Below, piece by piece: positions 8,708 to 17,685 of a stretch of DNA of 64,000 nt. A model generated the notes under the pieces. The model had not been told where the DNA came from and ran no database searches. It saw only the letters and a list, made by a program, of their open reading frames with translations. Each line of letters opens with the position of its first letter. The first letter of the stretch is position 1. Made by a program: the position numbers and the translations under genes. The stretch covers positions 310,001 to 374,000 of the forward strand of contig NZ_JADYWL010000001.1 in assembly GCF_015864825.1 (NCBI RefSeq), written 5' to 3'. The DNA comes from Psychrobacter sp. NZS113 (lineage in GTDB: Bacteria > Pseudomonadota > Gammaproteobacteria > Pseudomonadales > Moraxellaceae).

Positions 8708-9889
8708 ATGACTGACCATGTTTTATATATACTAGGTATCTCTACGTCAGCAGCATTGCTAGCGTACATCGTACTGTGGTCAATATTACAAACGTTTAAT
8801 GCGAACCCTACTAAGCGTTTTTTGCGTATCTGGATTAAATTAGTATTGTATTACGCAGCCTATACCATGCCCGTTTGGATCGTATTGATGGTGATAGGTT
8901 GGTCGCAGAATGTGTTGCCAGTGCTGGCGCAATTATCCGTACCATCATTGCTTTTAGCCATGTTCGCAATGGGCCTGTACTTTTATACTGTGGTGGTACA
9001 GCCTAATTGTTTACGAGTAGAGCATCATGCTGTTGATTTAAATTTATCAAAACCACTTACTGTCGCTGTGCTGGCTGATTTACGTATGGGGATATATAGC
9101 GGTAAACCACGACATATTCGCAAGCTTGTTGCCACTATCAATGCTCTGACAGCCGATGCTGTACTGATTACAGGTGACTGGCTGTATTACCCAAGTGCAG
9201 ATTTGGTGGGGCAGCTTATGCTGTTTAAAGCGGTTAATAAACCTGTCTATACGGTGATGAGCACGTCAGATTTGTGCTATCAATCGATTAATACAACTAA
9301 GCAAGGTCAGCCGCTACTGGAAGATACGTTGGCCAGTACTTTTGATGTACTCGATATCAGTTATATTGGTCAGCAGTGTACCTCGTTGCCGCTTAAGTGT
9401 ATGAGCCCTGTGAGTAGTCGACCGTTTAACCAAGATACTCTTAAACAGCAAGACTTGAATGCCAACTCAATAGTCGCAGCGCTCTGCGGCTGGCAAGATA
9501 CTCCTCAGAGATTCACTGATACTGAGAACTTGAATACTACTGCAAAAATAGCACTTGGTCTTGAAATCGCTAACGCTATTAACCCTGTTATCATTTTGGC
9601 TTCACGATTTGATAGTCTCAGCGACTTACCCAAATCTCTACAGCCGAGACCGCTATTGATTACGGGTGCTGATAAAGCCATTCAAGGAAACAGTTGGTGG
9701 GGGCAAAAAAATCCAGATGTACAACAGAGCGATGAGCAGTCGACATTGTCAAATAACGGTCGTGTGGGTAAGCAGCGAGGTTTATATCAACATGCCAGTG
9801 CGCAGATATTTGTCAGTAGTGGTATAGGCACACGAGGACTACCTTTTCGGTTGTATCGCCCCACTATCGATGTGTTGACAATTCGTTAA
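8708..9889 (+). CDS. Membrane-anchored metallophosphoesterase-like protein, probably inactive
   Basis: About 105 N-terminal residues contain three or four membrane segments, followed by a soluble domain. That domain keeps the outline of YaeI/YkoQ-type metallophosphoesterases: VAVLADLRMG (D124), LITGDWLYYP (D157) and a C-terminal SSGIGTRGLPFRL resembling the family's SRGLGT-GLP-R ending. However, the SDLH motif reads ADLR (His lost), GNHD is replaced by STSDLC, and the metal-binding GHTHGGQ loop is replaced by TGADKAIQG. At least three metal ligands are therefore gone, so I infer a pseudoenzyme or a scaffold. It stands alone between two long gaps. The family call comes from motif positions only. 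Confidence 0.68.
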   Translation: MTDHVLYILGISTSAALLAYIVLWSILQTFNANPTKRFLRIWIKLVLYYAAYTMPVWIVLMVIGWSQNVLPVLAQLSVPSLLLAMFAMGLYFYTVVVQPNCLRVEHHAVDLNLSKPLTVAVLADLRMGIYSGKPRHIRKLVATINALTADAVLITGDWLYYPSADLVGQLMLFKAVNKPVYTVMSTSDLCYQSINTTKQGQPLLEDTLASTFDVLDISYIGQQCTSLPLKCMSPVSSRPFNQDTLKQQDLNANSIVAALCGWQDTPQRFTDTENLNTTAKIALGLEIANAINPVIILASRFDSLSDLPKSLQPRPLLITGADKAIQGNSWWGQKNPDVQQSDEQSTLSNNGRVGKQRGLYQHASAQIFVSSGIGTRGLPFRLYRPTIDVLTIR

Positions 9890-10377
9890 TATGTGCCAAA
9901 AGCCTTATAAGTGCTTATCCATTGCGCTAAACTGACTGTTTAATAATAATGTTATTATTAACACGCTTTTTTAGGCCCTACATTGGCAGTATATGATGAG
10001 AGAAGCGGCGTGTTATTTGCTGCATAATAACCATATTGACCGTTAATTGATTGATAGCGGTCAAATCAAAATATGCTACACTAGCAGGCGTTTTTATCAT
10101 TAAATTTCTATTGTCGAATAAGCCCTGTCAGTCATTGGCAAAAACAATGTCAATGCAGATCTGAGCACATCATTATTTATGTGGTGGACGCTTTTGCAGT
10201 AGAAAAATATTTGTTTTAGAAATACACTTAGCACTACCATCAGGCAAGACATTGCTAATTGCGTTTATGGTTATACATATTGTTATGTACTACCATAAGT
10301 ATGAGAATTGGCTCTTGCAAACGACCTATCATGTGACAGCTTTGACAAAAGCTAGGATAATACAGTAAGGCACGGTT
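9890..10377. other. Long dapA leader region with three inverted repeats
   Basis: There is no gene in this 488-bp gap. It holds a 22-bp near-perfect palindrome at 9940-9961 (TTAATAATAA-TG-TTATTATTAA) and an inverted repeat TTGACCG...CGGTCAA at 10036-10064. A 30-nt hairpin lies at 10267-10296. A TATGCTACACT promoter-like element at 10072-10082 could start a leader of about 290 nt before dapA. Confidence 0.5.
10036..10064. promoter_or_regulatory. Inverted repeat TTGACCG-N15-CGGTCAA upstream of dapA
   Basis: The two 7-bp arms are perfect complements 15 bp apart, just before a promoter-like TATGCTACACT. The position suits a regulator site. No known operator is recognised. Confidence 0.4.
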
Positions 10378-11283
10378 ATGAGCACAGCATACGACGAGAT
10401 CAAAACCCGACTACAAGGCTCAATGGTAGCTTTGGTAACGCCCATGCATCCTGACGGCAAGGTTGATTATAAACGTCTGGCAGATCTCATAGATTGGCAG
10501 ATTGAACAGGGCACCCATTGCTTAGTTGCTGTCGGTACCACTGGTGAGTCAGCGACATTGTCTATGCAAGAGCATAGCGATGTGATTCGCTACTTTGTAC
10601 AGCATGTCAAAGGTCGTGTACCGGTCATTGCTGGTACAGGGGCCAACAATACAATGGAAGCCATCAAGCTGACTCAAGATGCAGCCGATGCTGGTGCAGA
10701 CTGCGCATTGCTCGTAGCACCTTACTATAACAAGCCACCTCAAGAAGGTTTGTTCCAACATTATAAAGCCATTGCTGAAGCGGTAAATATCCCGCAGATG
10801 CTTTATAACGTACCAGGACGCACAGTCGTCGATATCGCCCAAGATACCGTTGAGCGTTTATGTGATATTGACAATATTGTGGCTATTAAAGATGCGACCG
10901 GATCTGTCAGCCGCGGTGAGCAATTGATTAAAGCCGTTGGTGATAGAATTGTTGTGCTGTCAGGTGATGACGGCACTGCGCTAGAGTTGATGAAATTCGG
11001 CGGCAAAGGTAACATCTCAGTGACGGCCAACGTTGCACCGCAAGCGATGAGCAAGACGTTTACGGCTGCGCTCCGCGGTGACTTTGACGCTGCCAATAAA
11101 GTACACGATATCGTTAAACACTTACATCGTGATTTGTTTATCGAATCAAGCCCTATCCCAGCTAAGTACGCCTTGCATAAAATGGGCATAATCGATAAGG
11201 GCATTCGTCTGCCATTGGTTTGGCTAGCGGAGCAACATCATGCGACTATTGATGAAGCCTTGGTTCGTGCTAACTTAATATAG
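10378..11283 (+). CDS. dapA: 4-hydroxy-tetrahydrodipicolinate synthase
   Basis: DapA condenses pyruvate with aspartate semialdehyde, the first committed step to diaminopimelate and lysine. The 301-residue TIM barrel shows the GTTGES motif, the catalytic tyrosine in YNVPGRT (Y143) and the Schiff-base lysine in AIKDATG (K171). Both sit about ten residues later than in E. coli because of a short N-terminal extension (MSTAYDEIKTRL). AAGG lies 7-8 bases before the ATG. A BamC-like lipoprotein and purC follow on the same strand, as in E. coli dapA-bamC-purC. Confidence 0.97.
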   Translation: MSTAYDEIKTRLQGSMVALVTPMHPDGKVDYKRLADLIDWQIEQGTHCLVAVGTTGESATLSMQEHSDVIRYFVQHVKGRVPVIAGTGANNTMEAIKLTQDAADAGADCALLVAPYYNKPPQEGLFQHYKAIAEAVNIPQMLYNVPGRTVVDIAQDTVERLCDIDNIVAIKDATGSVSRGEQLIKAVGDRIVVLSGDDGTALELMKFGGKGNISVTANVAPQAMSKTFTAALRGDFDAANKVHDIVKHLHRDLFIESSPIPAKYALHKMGIIDKGIRLPLVWLAEQHHATIDEALVRANLI

Positions 11284-11419
11284 ATTTGTGTGAACTTATA
11301 TAACATCGAGTATTATAAATGCTAAGTCAGTCATCAGTGACATAGGCTTAGCAAATTCTATATGACCTCATACACACGATAAGCCAAATAAGCAATCATT
11401 GCTAACTCAGAGAGATAAT

Positions 11420-11734
11420 ATGATGAACAGCTCATCAACGACCACAAAAATATTCCCTGCGATGCTGACTTTGATACTAGGAAGTACCCTAGTATTGAGC
11501 GGCTGCCAAGCGACTAAAAACCTACTTGGTAAGCGTGACAACGGTAGCTTAGAGTATCAGCAAAGCAAAAAGCTTGCGCCAATAGAACTGCCAGCTGCTA
11601 CAGAAGCAGCACCTTTTGTGCCTTTATATGCCACACCTGATGCAGGTACAAATACGCTAAAACTAGAGAACGAATCTGGTAGCCAGTATAAATTACCACA
11701 GCCTCAGCGTGCTGTAAGCGGTCTTTCCAATTAA
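11420..11734 (+). CDS. Short BamC/NlpB-like outer-membrane lipoprotein
   Basis: The gene holds the bamC position between dapA and purC. From the ATG at 11420 (GAGAG upstream) it encodes 104 residues. A lipoprotein signal peptide ends at LVLSGC (C29), and Gln at +2 fits outer-membrane sorting. After it, SLEYQQSKKLAPIELPA resembles the N-terminal segment of BamC that binds BamD in the beta-barrel assembly machine. The two helix-grip domains that make up the rest of BamC (E. coli, about 344 residues) are absent, and the protein simply ends. The stop is not followed by recognisable remnants in the 127 bp before purC. An upstream TTG at 11399 is less likely as the start. Confidence 0.72.
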   Translation: MMNSSSTTTKIFPAMLTLILGSTLVLSGCQATKNLLGKRDNGSLEYQQSKKLAPIELPAATEAAPFVPLYATPDAGTNTLKLENESGSQYKLPQPQRAVSGLSN

Positions 11735-11861
11735 ACATATTTCCCTATTTATACCGTTGGTTTTTTATACTCGTTAATTTAATTATGAACGCTGTTATAA
11801 AAAAACTAGCGGTAGCTGCGCGTTTTTACCACATAAGCTTGAACGAACAGGAACTCTCATA

Positions 11862-12575
11862 ATGCAAAAGCAACAACTGCTGTATAAAGGCAAAGCCAAA
11901 TCTGTCTATGAAACAGAAGACAATGATCTTTTAATTTTACATTTCCGTGATGATACATCAGCGCTTGATGGTAAGCGTATCGAGCAGTTAGCACGTAAAG
12001 GTGTGGTCAATAACCGTTTCAATGCTTTTATCATGCAAAAGCTCGCTGATGCTGGTATCGAAACGCATTTTGAAAAGCAATTGTCTGAAGACGAAGTATT
12101 GGTAAAACGTCTAGATATGATTCCGGTTGAGTGTGTAGTACGTAACTTTGCTGCTGGTAGCTTGGTTCGTCGTTTGGGTTTAGAAGAAGGCCAAGCATTG
12201 ACGCCATCTACTTATGAGCTGTTTTATAAAGACGATGCGCTTGGTGATCCAATGGTTAATACGTCACTGTCTGTTTCTCTTGGTTGGGCAACTGAAGCAC
12301 AATTGGCAAGAATGAAAGAGCTGACTCATCAAGTAAACGATGTACTAAAAGCACTGTTCGATGCAGGCGATTTGATACTGGTTGATTTCAAGCTGGAGTT
12401 TGGTGTATTCCATGATCGCATCGTTTTAGGTGATGAGTTCTCACCAGATGGTTGCCGTATTTGGGATAAAATCACCAAAAAGAAACTTGACAAAGATCGT
12501 TTCCGCCAATCATTAGGCGATGTGATCGAAGCTTATGAAGAAGTGGCCAACCGTATTGGTGTGCCATTAAGCTAA
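11862..12575 (+). CDS. purC: Phosphoribosylaminoimidazole-succinocarboxamide synthase
   Basis: PurC joins aspartate to CAIR with ATP in purine synthesis. The 237-residue protein has the expected length. It begins [14 protein letters not shown], a typical start of the ATP-grasp-like SAICAR synthetase fold. The family signatures [13 protein letters not shown] and LVDFKLEFG are present, with [12 protein letters not shown] near the C-terminus. A rho-independent terminator follows directly. Confidence 0.97.
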   Translation: MQKQQLLYKGKAKSVYETEDNDLLILHFRDDTSALDGKRIEQLARKGVVNNRFNAFIMQKLADAGIETHFEKQLSEDEVLVKRLDMIPVECVVRNFAAGSLVRRLGLEEGQALTPSTYELFYKDDALGDPMVNTSLSVSLGWATEAQLARMKELTHQVNDVLKALFDAGDLILVDFKLEFGVFHDRIVLGDEFSPDGCRIWDKITKKKLDKDRFRQSLGDVIEAYEEVANRIGVPLS

Positions 12576-12601
12576 GCGATTAAGTTTCATAACATACAAT
12601 A

Positions 12602-12631
12602 AAAGACTGAGCCATGTGCTCAGTTTTTTTA
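12602..12631 (+). terminator. Rho-independent terminator of purC
   Basis: Stem ACTGAGC / GCTCAGT at 12606-12624 with a 5-base loop, followed by seven T. Confidence 0.93.
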
Positions 12632-12796
12632 TGGCATTATATTAATGTCGGTTCCTCGTAAGGACTCGAATCTTTGGCTGTAGGCTAATGGTATCAATAG
12701 TTTGAGTTATTTAGGTAGTCGCGGTGTACTTGGTAATATACATGTAGTGAGCCTTTGTATCGTTATTTTTGTTTACAATAAGGGCTGTGAGATTTC

Positions 12797-14479
12797 TTAG
12801 ACAGCTATTTGACTTATATTATTGTTCGTATTTCTCATCATCATATTATAGTGTGAGATATGACCTGTCTTTTCGAACACAGCCTCAAAAATTCTATTAT
12901 ATTCGTCTATAGATGCAAATTGCCCATCAATAAATAGATCATCTGGAATACAGTGAGATCCGTCATTGACCCAACATATGAGGGATTTACAAATTAACTG
13001 CTCATTCGGACATGTGAATTTATTTAGAATATCATCATCCCCCATACTGCCAAGAATTTTAAAATAATTCTCAATTATTCGTCGCATAGAGTTCTGAATA
13101 GCTATTGGAGACCTCATATTTTCTTGTAACTCTCGCCACAACATCTCATAAGAACTGTATATCGGATTCTTATTTTGATAATTGATAATACTTGTCTTAT
13201 TTTCTGATTTTCTCAATTTCCAGAAATTAACTGTATTCTCCGACTGTGCTTGACCGTTCACAAATGATATTTCTTTATGGAAATAAATATTATGGGTCAA
13301 TATTATTAATTGTTTAAATTGATGATTATCATCAGTTTTTACGTTTTTTATTATGTCTTTAACCAAGCTATTAACAACGAACAGGATATTACTATCTAAA
13401 CTTGATATTGGATCATCAATTACAATCACCCGATCGGTATTTATTGAAAATTCAGTTCGCCCTCCTTTACATAGGTGATAAAAATAAAGAAAAGTTATGA
13501 ATGTTACTTCACCTTCACTTAAAGTATCCCTAGCAAGAGTACCGTCACTTCTATGTAGCTGATATTTATTTTCAGCAACAGGTTGTATAGTAAACCCAGT
13601 AAAACCGAAAGATAATAACGAAGCGTTTATGCCATGAACTGTTGATAAAGTATTAGTTGGTATCTGCGAAAGATCTACTAGCACTTCCTCAATACCCGCA
13701 ATTCTTGAGTTCGCAATACCAATTGCCTTTCTAAGAGCTGTTATAGCTCTACCTAGCTTGATTTTTTTGGAGTTATATTCGTCGAGTATGGTTTTATTGG
13801 AAGCGACTGTGTAGTGCCATACTTGCTGTTTCAAGAGATTTTTTGAGGTACTTAAGGTGGTAACTAAATTATTATGAACTTGAATAGCACCGTTCGAATT
13901 AGCAATAATTTCCTGTAATTTCTCGAACTCGTCTGAAGTAGTGTGAATATCTAAATCACGACTCAACTCATGTGATTTCTCACGCATAATATTAATGTTT
14001 AACTCGAATTTTATTTTAAGTTGAGTAGAAATTTGCTTGAATAGGTCTATGTCAAAGCTATAAGGAGTAGGCTGCTCATGTATACCGATTATATGATCTA
14101 ATGATGATTCTATAGCTCTGGCTTCGGTAACGTAATGAGTAAGCAACGTCTTTACTAGAGTGGCGTTTTCTTTGTAAGTATCATCAAAATAATTTTCTAT
14201 ACTCTCTCTAAACCCATCGTCGATTGTCTCTTTTTGACAAAATGGGCATGTGCTATTATCTTCTTGAATATATGCTATACCAGTGCTTACCCAATCACTA
14301 ATTCTCAAATGCTCTATTAGATTTGATATGCCAACGTTATTTTTACCTATTATTATTTCTTTCCAAATAGTGTTGTTTTCTATTCTGGACAGAGTTTCTG
14401 GTGATATATTGTGTATGTTAGATATTGCAGATGTGTCGTCATAAAAAAGAGACGTTGCAGTGGCTTCTAATTCTTCCAA
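12797..14479 (-). pseudogene. RloC/PrrC-like AAA ATPase, downstream (C-terminal) fragment
   Basis: This is the larger part of a gene split by a frameshift near 14540. It starts in a coiled-coil segment with a CPFC zinc-hook-like motif (residues 78-81), followed by long coiled coils. The second half of the ABC-type ATPase follows: signature LSEGE (about 316-320), Walker B VIVIDDPISSLD (about 350-362) and the H-loop ILTHN. The C-terminal domain has RRIIENYF (R-x3-E, about residue 465) and NDGSH (about residue 508). This spacing is like the Arg-Glu-His triad of PrrC/RloC anticodon nucleases, which cut tRNA-Lys or tRNA-Glu after phage attack. The region is visibly richer in A+T than purC or mpg on either side, suggesting acquisition. 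If transcripts are corrected by slippage the protein may still be made. Confidence 0.8.
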
Positions 14480-14519
14480 TGTTAAAATTGGCGTATTATC
14501 GCTTAACCCTTGTAGATTC

Positions 14520-15014
14520 CTAGTGAAAAAAGAACTTTTTTTTGCCTAGGAAACCTGATAAAGAACTCCTGAGGAGATCATGGTTTATTAGCGCACTGTT
14601 ATTCCACACAGCCTCTACTTTTTCTTCTTCTAATGCTGTTAATAAATCTTGTTGAGCTTTTAATGTAACTGTATACCGTCTAATATTATCTATCAGTTTA
14701 TCTAATTTAACCTTTTCTTCTATGATTTTTCTTTCGTTATCTATATCTTCTTCACCAATTGTAAAAACACCTTTAAGACTACTATTAAGAATATTTTTTT
14801 CTTTAAAATCTTTATTATATACAAGAGTTTCAAGTGTACGGTTATCTAACCAGTTAATCGTACAGTTAGATTGTGGGTTATTTAGTAGCTTAGAGATTGT
14901 AGTCTTTCCACTACCATTAGCTCCATAAATAAAATTAACTTTTTCTAAGTTATCACAGCTTATTCCTGCTGCATCGTATGTACCAATATTTCTAATTTGG
15001 AAGCTCTGAATCAT
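14520..15014 (-). pseudogene. RloC/PrrC-like AAA ATPase, upstream (N-terminal) fragment
   Basis: The fragment starts at the ATG at 15014 (MIQSFQIRNIGTY) and carries Walker A GANGSGKTT. The beginning of a coiled coil follows. The frame is then lost after a run of eight A on the coding strand (14536-14543) and stops at 14520-14522. Removing one A gives an uninterrupted frame, GKKSSFFTRNLQGLSDN and onward into the downstream fragment, for a total of 738 codons. Such a length suits an AAA_13/RloC-like protein. The break could be a real mutation, a phase-variable homopolymer or a sequencing error. Confidence 0.82.
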
Positions 15015-15523
15015 ACCTATAACCAAAGTAAAGAGTATTTTCGCTTGTAGAAAACACTAAGAAAGAGGAAAGACACAACTAATATTGATAAATGTCATAT
15101 TTGCACATCATATGTTACTTATGAGAGTAAAATCAAAATTAAATAACATTTCCACTCAGATAGTATCTATCATTTATGAGTATACCCCAGCGGAACCAAT
15201 TATTTTACCTTTTAAACCTATTAACAAACCACTTAAAACAGCCTATATTTGTGGAACTACTCAAAACAGACTACGGTGTTTATCTATTTATTAATAATGC
15301 TTAATGACGAAATCCTCTTTATCCATAAGTATCGATGCTTACTACGCACTATCGATATTAGCCTTTTGGACACAGATTTATAGTCTAACTCGTATAAAAA
15401 ATCAAACATAGCATAAACATTGTTCTCAATACCTTATTTTAATTTTGTGCTAATTTATTAATACTGGTTTATTAGTATTTGGTCATGTCAATTAGATGAT
15501 AAAAATAAGAAAAGGTTTCGCTA
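15015..15523. other. Intergenic region
   Basis: About 500 bp of AT-rich DNA between the AAA gene and mpg. A 69-codon frame (15085-15294) has no ribosome site or recognisable similarity. No terminator or repeat was seen. Confidence 0.45.
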
Positions 15524-16156
15524 ATGTCTACTGCTTCTTCAACTGTTTTAGCACCTGACTGGTTTACTCGTCCTACTTGTGTGGTCGCCGCCGATTTAGT
15601 TGGCAAAGTGCTCTGTAGAAAATTGATAGATACCGATGGCACGGTGAAAGTATTGCGCATGCGTATCTCAGAGACTGAGGCCTATATCGGTGAAAGTGAT
15701 CCTGCCTGTCATTCCCATGCAGGCACACGAACCTCACGTACTGAAATCATGTATGAGCAAGGCGGTGTGTTCTATGTCTATTTGACCTACGGCATACATC
15801 ATATGCTTAACTTAATCAGTGGTGCTGCAGAGTCGCCAGAGTCGGTGTTGATACGGGCTGGGTTTTTGACAGAGGATAGTGATCGTCTAGTTGACGAGCA
15901 GTTGCTTAGCTCAGACAAACAACTTAACCATCCCAAGCAGTTTGCCGGCCCTGGAAAATTAACCAAGCGATTGCAAATTGATCGAGATTTATATGGCAAA
16001 GTGATTGGTTCAGCGTCAGCTGTTTGGGTAGAAGATGATGGATGTCAGCCACCAATATCGCTGCGCCCACGTATTGGTATTGACTATGCAGGTGAAGCGA
16101 AAGACTGGTTATTACGTTATGTTTGGACTGACCATCCTTCTTTATCCAAAAAATAG
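15524..16156 (+). CDS. mpg: DNA-3-methyladenine glycosylase (AAG/MPG family)
   Basis: This base-excision repair enzyme removes 3-methyladenine, hypoxanthine and related lesions. The 210-residue protein shows the AAG-family core: LVGKVLCRKL and RISETEAYIGESDPACHS, which holds the catalytic glutamate. YVYLTYGIHHMLNLI follows, then ESVLIRAG, GPGKLTKRLQID and RPRIGIDYAGE. It is the monomeric Mpg type rather than the AlkA type. It stands 69 bp upstream of the next small gene on the same strand, with which it may be cotranscribed. Confidence 0.95.
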   Translation: MSTASSTVLAPDWFTRPTCVVAADLVGKVLCRKLIDTDGTVKVLRMRISETEAYIGESDPACHSHAGTRTSRTEIMYEQGGVFYVYLTYGIHHMLNLISGAAESPESVLIRAGFLTEDSDRLVDEQLLSSDKQLNHPKQFAGPGKLTKRLQIDRDLYGKVIGSASAVWVEDDGCQPPISLRPRIGIDYAGEAKDWLLRYVWTDHPSLSKK

Positions 16157-16225
16157 TATCGCCTGTAGATTAGACAGTTTATCTTGAATGTATTTTATGA
16201 GATTAATGTAGAGAGGATGGACGAT

Positions 16226-16537
16226 ATGTATAAGCTCACGGTTTTTATCCCAGAATCTGCTTTAGAGCAAGTGAAGTCTGCATTGTTTGCGGCCGGTGCA
16301 GGTACCATTGGTAATTATGAGCAGTGCTGTTGGCAAGTGAGAGGTATGGGGCAGTTTATGCCGTTGGCAGGCAGTAATCCAAATATCGGCGTGCACAATA
16401 GACTCGAAGCTGTTGAGGAATGGCGAGTTGAGATGGTCGTTGCTGAAGGGGTTATTGGAACTGTCATCGCTGCGTTAAAAGAAGCTCATCCGTATGAGAC
16501 ACCAGCTTACGATGTAATAAAGGTCTTAGATTTTTAG
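16226..16537 (+). CDS. YqfO/NIF3-type small protein
   Basis: The 103-residue protein MYKLTVFIPES...HPYETPAYDV is the stand-alone form of the CutA1-like domain inserted in NIF3/YqfO proteins. It has the conserved GAGTIGNYEQC and HPYETPAYDV motifs. Its biochemical function is unknown; the fold suggests metal or small-molecule binding. I chose the ATG at 16226 because GAGAGG lies about 9 bases before it. The ATG at 16217 directly abuts that site, and the earlier TTG at 16184 adds residues outside the family. Confidence 0.85.
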   Translation: MYKLTVFIPESALEQVKSALFAAGAGTIGNYEQCCWQVRGMGQFMPLAGSNPNIGVHNRLEAVEEWRVEMVVAEGVIGTVIAALKEAHPYETPAYDVIKVLDF

Positions 16538-16579
16538 TATTGGGATTGAGGGGACGCTCTAGTTGTACGTAATAAAACG

Positions 16580-16620
16580 AAAAAAAGGTCAAATATACCA
16601 AGAGCTGGTTTATTTGACCA
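16580..16620 (-). terminator. Rho-independent terminator of the PepSY-like lipoprotein gene
   Basis: Perfect 9-bp arms GGTCAAATA / TATTTGACC (16587-16619) enclose a 15-base loop. On the minus strand they are followed by seven T. Confidence 0.8.
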
Positions 16621-16709
16621 CAGGCATCAAGAAGTTAATGATGCCAAAAGTTTATACTCGTATCTGTGTTGTAAAATACGAATGTCATAAATAGTCGTGC
16701 TATAGAAAA

Positions 16710-17339
16710 TCAGTCTTTTTTAACTTGAATGACATTTAGATTAGGATAGCCAAGTAGTATTTCATAATCTTGTGAGCCACGTCTTGCTTCGATTTCAAAC
16801 ACACCGCGATTATTCTTTTCTTCAAGCTCAATATCTTTTACACGGTAGCCCATTGCGCTAACTTTTCTGACGGCTTGTTGTTTGATAGCTGGATAGCGTG
16901 CTTCTCTTATAATACTGTCTTCGACATCATCGTTTTTATGATGCTTACTGTTTTTATGCTTACCGTTGTCTTTATATTTGTCCTCTTTACCATTAGATGA
17001 CCATGATTTTTTGTCTGAACTGATAAGCCTCAAGGCAGGATACGTATACTTAAGCTCATAGGCTTGTTTACCTTTAGTAGCATAAGCAGTAAGTATTTGA
17101 TTCCCTCGATAATTGCTAGCTTGAATGTCTCTGACATCATAACCATTGCGGCGTAAGTCTTGACGTAGCTGCTGACTAACGCGGTTGACGTTATTGTTAC
17201 TCGTATTGCTATCACGGTATACAGGGCGATTGTCATAAGGGGAAGCGATAGTGGTACAGCCGACCATCGTGCCCAACAAAGCAACTGAAAGTCCTGATGA
17301 AAGAATCGTCTTTACGGTAGAGCGTTGTAGTGTTCTCAT
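16710..17339 (-). CDS. Putative lipoprotein with two PepSY-like repeats
   Basis: The ATG at 17339 has GGAAGA about 6 bases upstream; an earlier ATG at 17369 is less likely. The signal peptide ends GTMVGC, an acceptable lipobox. Two related segments follow, each about 60 residues. The first is VSQQLRQDLRRNGYDVRDI through YELKYTYPALRLI, the second IKQQAVRKVSAMGYRVKDI through YEILLGYPNLNVI. Both look like PepSY-type alpha/beta units. A very basic, Lys/His/Asp-rich linker (SNGKEDKYKDNGKHKNSKHH) joins them. PepSY domains often inhibit proteases or sense envelope state; no specific role can be assigned. It is a single gene with its own terminator. Confidence 0.7.
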   Translation of the reverse strand: MRTLQRSTVKTILSSGLSVALLGTMVGCTTIASPYDNRPVYRDSNTSNNNVNRVSQQLRQDLRRNGYDVRDIQASNYRGNQILTAYATKGKQAYELKYTYPALRLISSDKKSWSSNGKEDKYKDNGKHKNSKHHKNDDVEDSIIREARYPAIKQQAVRKVSAMGYRVKDIELEEKNNRGVFEIEARRGSQDYEILLGYPNLNVIQVKKD

Positions 17340-17685
17340 AATGAATCTTCCTATTGTTTGGTAGGGCACAGCGACTGTATATTTTTAACTATGTATTCTT
17401 AATTTGGTATGCGTAATTTGACATCTAATATATTGGTATTTACTAACGTGCTGTCGAAAATACCTTACCTAGCAACTGCATCCTAATTGTTTAGCTAGTA
17501 ATGAAATATTTACTTACATTATCAATCATAAGGTATAAAACTTGGTGTTAGATGTCATTTACGTTAAGAAGTTGTAAATGAGTAGAATTTGGATACATTG
17601 TTGATGGGTTCAAAGCTAAGCTGTTGAGCGATATCAGCCAAAGACAATAAATTAATAAGATACTCAACCAACAATAAGGAAAAAA
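17340..17685. other. Divergent promoter region
   Basis: 346 bp between the divergent lipoprotein and ZIP-like genes. No repeat, hairpin or small gene was recognised. Confidence 0.4.

Noticed and set aside
15085..15294. 69-codon frame between the AAA gene and mpg
   Set aside because: No Shine-Dalgarno sequence, no recognisable family, and composition like the surrounding non-coding DNA.
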